Positions 32,831-35,923 of a stretch of 35,923 bases of DNA are shown here, one piece after another. A program made the position numbers and the translations under genes. Origin of the DNA: Oscillospiraceae bacterium (lineage in GTDB: Bacteria > Bacillota > Clostridia > Oscillospirales > Oscillospiraceae); assembly GCA_017502265.1 (NCBI GenBank), contig JAFVVI010000029.1, positions 1 to 35,923 on the forward strand. Reading direction: 5' to 3'. The notes below the pieces were generated by a model. It worked only from the letters and a program-made list of their open reading frames with translations. It was not told the origin of the DNA and did no database searches. Every line of letters begins with the position of its first letter. Within the stretch, counting starts at the first letter, position 1.

Positions 32831-32857
32831 ACGCGCACCCCCTTTGTTGATAGCCAT

Positions 32858-32863
32858 AGTATA
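32858..32863 (-). promoter_or_regulatory. possible -10 box of spoIIGA-sigE
   Basis: TATACT on the minus strand, 28 bases before the spoIIGA start. No matching -35 at 16-18 bases. Wide spacing with Spo0A help is known for the Bacillus spoIIG promoter, but no convincing 0A box was seen here. Confidence 0.35.
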
Positions 32864-32968
32864 GGACACGCCTCTAAAAAATTGCGTCGGTTGCGGTGGC
32901 GGACTTGCATACAGATTCTCCCACTTCCCTGTGGAATTCTACCCACAGCAGGTCCAAAACAAAAAATG

Positions 32969-32993
32969 CGGCAGCCGATGCAATCGGCTGCCG
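32969..32993 (-). terminator. terminator of the G3E-rarA-DUF951 operon
   Basis: A 10-bp stem CGGCAGCCGA/TCGGCTGCCG with a five-base loop, followed on the minus strand by CATTTTTTGTTTT. It begins two bases after the DUF951 stop. Confidence 0.9.
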
Positions 32994-32995
32994 TT

Positions 32996-33187
32996 TCATT
33001 CTGTCGAGTTGTTTTTGATGACCTTGCGAATATTTTTTTCTGCCTTAAAACGGGGTACCATGATCTCGTGCCCGCACCCCAGGCATTTCAGTCTAAAATC
33101 TGCGCCGGTCCGCAGGACCTTCCAGGATTTCTCGCCACAGGGGTGGGCTTTCTTCATTTCTAAAATATCATTTAGCTGAATGTCCAT
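32996..33187 (-). CDS. DUF951 family small protein
   Basis: A 63-residue basic protein matching the DUF951 family of Firmicutes: it starts MDIQLNDILEMKKAHPCG, continues with W-x-VLRTGADFRLKCLGCGHEIMVPR and ends in a lysine-rich helix. The CLGC pair plus the earlier C17 resemble a small metal-binding fold; no function is established. It is shorter than the usual ORF cut-off and was found as the end of a longer frame. ATG 33187 has GGGAGG nine bases upstream. The start lies 20 bases inside the 3' end of rarA, so the two overlap and are co-transcribed. It ends at a strong terminator. Confidence 0.93.
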   Translation of the reverse strand: MDIQLNDILEMKKAHPCGEKSWKVLRTGADFRLKCLGCGHEIMVPRFKAEKNIRKVIKNNSTE

Positions 33188-34442
33188 TTTTGATGGCCTC
33201 CCAGTACTGCTTGGCAAGCTGCTCCAGCTTATTGTCACCGTAGGTATAGTAACGGGTGCCCGCCAGTTCATCCGGCAGGTACTGCTGCTGCACCCAGCTA
33301 TGGGGGTAATCGTGGGGATATTTATATCCCTGTTCCCGCTCCATTGTATAGGAATCCGCGTGCATATTCTGCAGATGGCGGGGAAAATCGCCGGTTTTGC
33401 CCTTGCGAATGTCGGCAAGGGCGCTATCCAATGCAATATGACCGGTATTGGATTTTGGCGAAGTAGCCATCAGCACAGCCGCATCCCCCAAGGGAATCCG
33501 GGCCTCCGGCATACCCAGCTTCAGCGCCATATCCACACAGGCATTAACGATAGGAATGATCTGTGGAAATGCAAGGCCCACATCCTCTGCCGCGATCACC
33601 ATCAGCCGGCGGCAGGCAGACTGCATCTGCCCCACCTCCAAAAGCCGGGCAAGATAATGGCAGGCGGCATCCGGGTCAGAGCCGCGAATAGATTTTTGCA
33701 GTGCGGAAAGCAGGTCGTAGTGGTTATCCCCGTCCCGGTCTGCCCGCAGTGCGCTTTTCTGGGTAACGGCCTTGGCATCGTCCAGGGTCAGGGTCAGTGT
33801 ATCCCCCTTCGGCACGCCGGCAGAGAACAGCACCTCCACTGCATTGAGGGCTTTCCGCAGGTCACCGCCGCAGGCCGAAGAAATATACTCCAATGCACCC
33901 GCTTCGCAAACTGTCTGCAGAGCGGTCCGCTCTTCCATAAAGGCCACCGCCCGATGCACCGCTTGTAGGACTGCATCGGCAGAAAGCTGCTTGAATTCAA
34001 AGACCGTGGAACGGCTGAGGATCGCATTGAACACATAGAAATACGGATTCTCTGTAGTGGATGCGATCAGAGTAATCTTACCGTTTTCAATGTGTTCCAG
34101 GAGAGATTGCTGCTGCTTTTTATTAAAAGATTGGATCTCGTCCAGATACAGCAACACGCCGTTGGGCGCTAAAAAAGTATCCAGCTGGGCCACGATTTCC
34201 TTAATATCCGCCGTGGATGCGGTGGTGGCGTTGAGCTGATAGAGCGTACGGTTGGTCTGCTTGGCAATGATCTTGGCCACCGTGGTCTTTCCAGTGCCGC
34301 TGGGGCCATAGAAAATCATATTGGGAATCTTGCCGGAATCGATCAAGCGGCGCAGCACAGCGCCTTTACCCAAAATATGGGCCTGACCGAACACATCATC
34401 CAATGTTTCGGGCCGGATAAGATCTGCTAAAGGCTGATACAT
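33168..34442 (-). CDS. rarA: replication-associated recombination protein A (RarA/MgsA)
   Basis: A 424-residue AAA+ ATPase related to clamp loaders, acting at stalled forks. Walker A is GPSGTGKTT (46-54) and Walker B is LLYLDEIQ (D101, E102). TTENPYFYVFNAILSRS (sensor 1/arginine finger area), the middle ALQKSIRGSDPDAACHYLARLLE and the C-terminal tetramer domain (EDVGLAFPQIIPI, DYPHSWVQQQYLP) are all typical. Length matches the family. AAAGGAG is six bases before ATG. It lies 16 bases after the G3E-like gene and overlaps the DUF951 gene. Its link to the upstream metal genes is probably only co-transcription. Confidence 0.96.
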   Translation of the reverse strand: MYQPLADLIRPETLDDVFGQAHILGKGAVLRRLIDSGKIPNMIFYGPSGTGKTTVAKIIAKQTNRTLYQLNATTASTADIKEIVAQLDTFLAPNGVLLYLDEIQSFNKKQQQSLLEHIENGKITLIASTTENPYFYVFNAILSRSTVFEFKQLSADAVLQAVHRAVAFMEERTALQTVCEAGALEYISSACGGDLRKALNAVEVLFSAGVPKGDTLTLTLDDAKAVTQKSALRADRDGDNHYDLLSALQKSIRGSDPDAACHYLARLLEVGQMQSACRRLMVIAAEDVGLAFPQIIPIVNACVDMALKLGMPEARIPLGDAAVLMATSPKSNTGHIALDSALADIRKGKTGDFPRHLQNMHADSYTMEREQGYKYPHDYPHSWVQQQYLPDELAGTRYYTYGDNKLEQLAKQYWEAIKNGHSAK

Positions 34443-34458
34443 AAGCCGCTCCTTTCAA

Positions 34459-35400
34459 TCAAAATGTTGCCACATCCGGCTGGGCAGGCTCTGCCGGTCG
34501 GATCTGTAGGGCATCCAGTACAGGGCCCAATGCGCCCTGGTACAGGGGGTGCTTTTCTGCGTGGATGGTGGCTGTCACCGCTACCCAGGAACGGGATTCC
34601 AATTCCTGGGCCTTTTCATATCGGCAGGGCACACCGCAGAACTGAATATCATCCTCACAGCAAGTCATTACGAACCGGCCGGGGGCAAACATCCCCTCCT
34701 TGGTCCGTCGGAGCATAGCCACCTGTCCCTTGAAGCTGACGGTCTTGCCGTCATACTTTTGCGGCTCTTCCGTCACATCCCGGTACCACAAGGCATAGTC
34801 CTCGTCATTAACGGTGATGACCGGCGCATTGATATCAAAGGGCAAAGGATCTTCGATTTCGTCATAGGCGGTAGTGCCGTCGGTATAGTCATAAAGAATG
34901 TCCATTCTGCGGTTTGCGGCCCGTACCAGCTTATGGAAAGGCATCGTGTCCTGCCCCGGCGTCAAACGGTTGAAAACCACCATCTGTCCACCCACCAGCT
35001 TGTCCATGACCAGATTCCGCATATTGGTGTTATAGGCCATAATAGTAGTGGAATCCGCAAACATAACCTCCTGGGCTACCACCCAATCGTCCGGAAAACG
35101 GCTGTACATATCGCCAACCATTTGCATACCGTTCAGTTCAGCCACTACCCGCTGAATTTTGTTCTTCTTGGCAAAGGCCTGCAATTGCTTGGTGGTGACC
35201 GTCTGCTGATCCACGACCTCTAAAAATACATTCTTATGGGGGTAGGCGGAGAAATCATATTCCTCCTCCCCCTCCTCGCAAATTAGAAGCAATGTGCGCT
35301 CACCAGCATTGAACCGGGGATCTTCCAGCGTCTCCTGGATAAACTTGGTCTTACCGGAATCCAAAAAGCCGGTAAATACATAAACGGGAATCTGGGCCAT
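34459..35400 (-). CDS. divergent G3E/CobW-like P-loop GTPase fused to a YcgQ/TIGR03943-like domain
   Basis: A 313-residue protein in two parts. Residues 1-175 follow the CobW/G3E fold: P-loop GFLDSGKT (11-18), CEEGEEEYD (41-49) where CobW has NEFGE, VVAELNGMQ (85-93) for the Walker-B glutamate, and a guanine motif changed to VVFNRL (N144-R145 instead of NK). The CxCC metal motif of metallochaperone G3E proteins is missing. Residues about 195-300 (KTVSFKGQVA, PGRFVMTCCEDDIQFCGVPC with C247, C248, C255, C259) resemble the C-terminal domain of YcgQ/TIGR03943 proteins. ATG 35400 has GGAG six bases upstream, overlapping the end of the His-rich G3E gene. A metal-delivery or regulatory role is inference; substrate unknown. 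Confidence 0.75.
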   Translation of the reverse strand: MAQIPVYVFTGFLDSGKTKFIQETLEDPRFNAGERTLLLICEEGEEEYDFSAYPHKNVFLEVVDQQTVTTKQLQAFAKKNKIQRVVAELNGMQMVGDMYSRFPDDWVVAQEVMFADSTTIMAYNTNMRNLVMDKLVGGQMVVFNRLTPGQDTMPFHKLVRAANRRMDILYDYTDGTTAYDEIEDPLPFDINAPVITVNDEDYALWYRDVTEEPQKYDGKTVSFKGQVAMLRRTKEGMFAPGRFVMTCCEDDIQFCGVPCRYEKAQELESRSWVAVTATIHAEKHPLYQGALGPVLDALQIRPAEPAQPDVATF

Positions 35401-35401
35401 A

Positions 35402-35923
35402 TTATACTCCAAACAGTTTGGCTACACCAGCCTCATCCAGCTGAGAGCCAATGACGCAAAGCTTTCCGGTTACCGCGGCAGAGCCGGTACGCAGATCCAT
35501 CTCGCCGGGAACAAAGTCAAAATGAATCCACTCCCCATTCTCGCCGGCCACAATACCCTTTGCCCGCAGGACGATACCACAGGCACCACTATCCAAAGAC
35601 TGCAAGGCAAAGCGAATGGCTTCCATAGTGAATTTCTTATGGGTCTCCACGCCCCAGGAGGTAAAGACCTCATCGGCGTGGTGATGGTGATGGTCGTGAT
35701 GATGACCGCAAGAGCAATGTTCGCCGTGTTCGTGGTGATGGTGCTCACCGTGGTGGTGGCCGCAGCAGTGATGCTCATCGTGTTCGTGGTGATGGTGCTC
35801 ACCGTGGTGATGACCGCAACCGCAATGCTCGTCGTGTTCGTGGTGATGGTGCTCACCGTGGTGGTGGCCGCAGCAGTGATGCTCATCGTGTTCGTGGTGA
35901 TGGTGCTCACCGTGGTGATGTCC
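35402..35923 (-). CDS. G3E/CobW-family GTPase with His/Cys-rich repeats, C-terminal part (5' end outside window)
   Basis: The minus-strand frame is open from the right edge (35923) to TAA 35402-35404; at least 173 residues remain. Residues at 35923-35708 form four copies of an 18-residue unit, GHHHGEHHHHEHDEHHCC and variants, with 38 His and 8 Cys in 72 residues by direct count; a fifth, degenerate copy GHHHDHHHHH follows. The rest (FTSWGVETHKKFT to DEAGVAKLFGV) is a CobW C-terminal domain, with the VLRAKGIVAGENGEW block and CVIGSQLDEAGV. Such proteins are GTP-dependent metal chaperones; His loops suggest zinc storage or delivery (other divalent metals possible). The P-loop is outside the window. 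It is upstream in the operon of the divergent G3E-like gene. Confidence 0.9.
   Translation of the reverse strand, partial: GHHHGEHHHHEHDEHHCCGHHHGEHHHHEHDEHCGCGHHHGEHHHHEHDEHHCCGHHHGEHHHHEHGEHCSCGHHHDHHHHHADEVFTSWGVETHKKFTMEAIRFALQSLDSGACGIVLRAKGIVAGENGEWIHFDFVPGEMDLRTGSAAVTGKLCVIGSQLDEAGVAKLFGV
35702..35923 (-). repeat. 54-base tandem repeat inside the G3E gene
   Basis: Four 54-base units (35923-35870, 35869-35816, 35815-35762, 35761-35708) plus a partial fifth. Units 1 and 3 differ at one base and both end in CATCACTGCTGC. Units 2 and 4 are closer to each other (tails encode EHCGC and EHCSC), so the array also reads as a 108-base doublet. Repeat boundaries keep the reading frame. The array continues beyond the window. 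Confidence 0.93.

Noticed and set aside
32930-32947. GAATTCTACCC shared between the spoIIGA upstream region and the transporter palindrome at 16421-16434
   Set aside because: An 11-base match between two places in 36 kb is expected by chance, and the spoIIGA copy is not a full palindrome.
33000-33011. TGTCGAG as a possible Spo0A box for spoIIGA
   Set aside because: It lies about 170 bases from the spoIIGA start, inside the end of the DUF951 gene, and beyond a terminator; one-off match to a seven-base motif.
35470-35910. Thr/Ser/Ile-rich repetitive frame on the minus strand
   Set aside because: It is the +1 reading of the His-rich tandem repeat; the His frame continues into a recognisable CobW C-terminal domain, while this one does not.
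35642-35923. His-rich repeat array as a CRISPR or non-coding satellite
   Set aside because: Units are contiguous without spacers, keep a reading frame and encode a plausible metal-binding loop.

Overview
The window is chromosomal DNA of an endospore-forming low- to mid-GC Firmicute. Base composition looks to be in the mid-50s % GC by eye. SpoIIGA and pro-sigma-E, a PolC-type replicase, a T-box in front of alaS, RNase M5, Rex and the non-mevalonate enzymes IspG and Dxr all fit class Clostridia. The combination with glutaminyl-tRNA synthetase suggests an Oscillospiraceae/Ruminococcaceae-like gut anaerobe; that family placement is inference. I see no phage, insertion sequence, CRISPR array, rRNA or tRNA gene. 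Coding density is high and no gene-free stretch exceeds 300 bases; the longest (about 294 bases, 12386-12679) is the alaS T-box leader and its promoter.

Left part (1-3962): the 3' end of rplL and its terminator, a polytopic membrane protein of unknown role, and a homologue of coenzyme F420-0:gamma-glutamyl ligase with its own promoter. Facing them on the minus strand is a two-gene unit, mrp (Fe-S carrier/ParA-type ATPase) and a histidine-phosphatase, driven by a consensus sigma-A promoter whose -35 box overlaps the stop of the next gene.

Middle left (3959-16369, minus strand): comEC-holA-rnmV-ABC-F form a tightly spaced information-processing operon. Upstream lie alaS with an alanine-specific T-box leader, a three-TM LytR-CpsA-Psr protein with a possible solute-binding-like insert, and pepF with a small unknown partner gene. 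Each promoter and terminator boundary is readable. A DMT/EamA transporter (plus strand) is divergent from pepF.

Centre (17353-28668, minus strand): a long cluster pyrH-frr-uppS-cdsA-dxr-rseP-ispG-polC-udp. It joins UMP synthesis, ribosome recycling, undecaprenyl and phospholipid precursor synthesis, membrane proteolysis and chromosome replication. It is the classic Gram-positive pyrH-to-polC cluster, but polC is followed by a nucleoside phosphorylase instead of rimP-nusA.

Right part: glnS (plus, divergent from pyrH), a Rex-family redox repressor, spoIIGA-sigE (protease and its substrate sigma factor, four-base overlap), then an operon read leftward from the right edge: a G3E/CobW GTPase with an extreme His/Cys tandem repeat (cut by the window end), a second, highly divergent G3E-like GTPase fused to a YcgQ/TIGR03943-like domain, rarA and a small DUF951 protein. 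The G3E pair is the part I consider most worth a second look; it is probably a metal (zinc) handling module. Most of the rest is conserved housekeeping, and I do not see a clearly new defence or mobile system.
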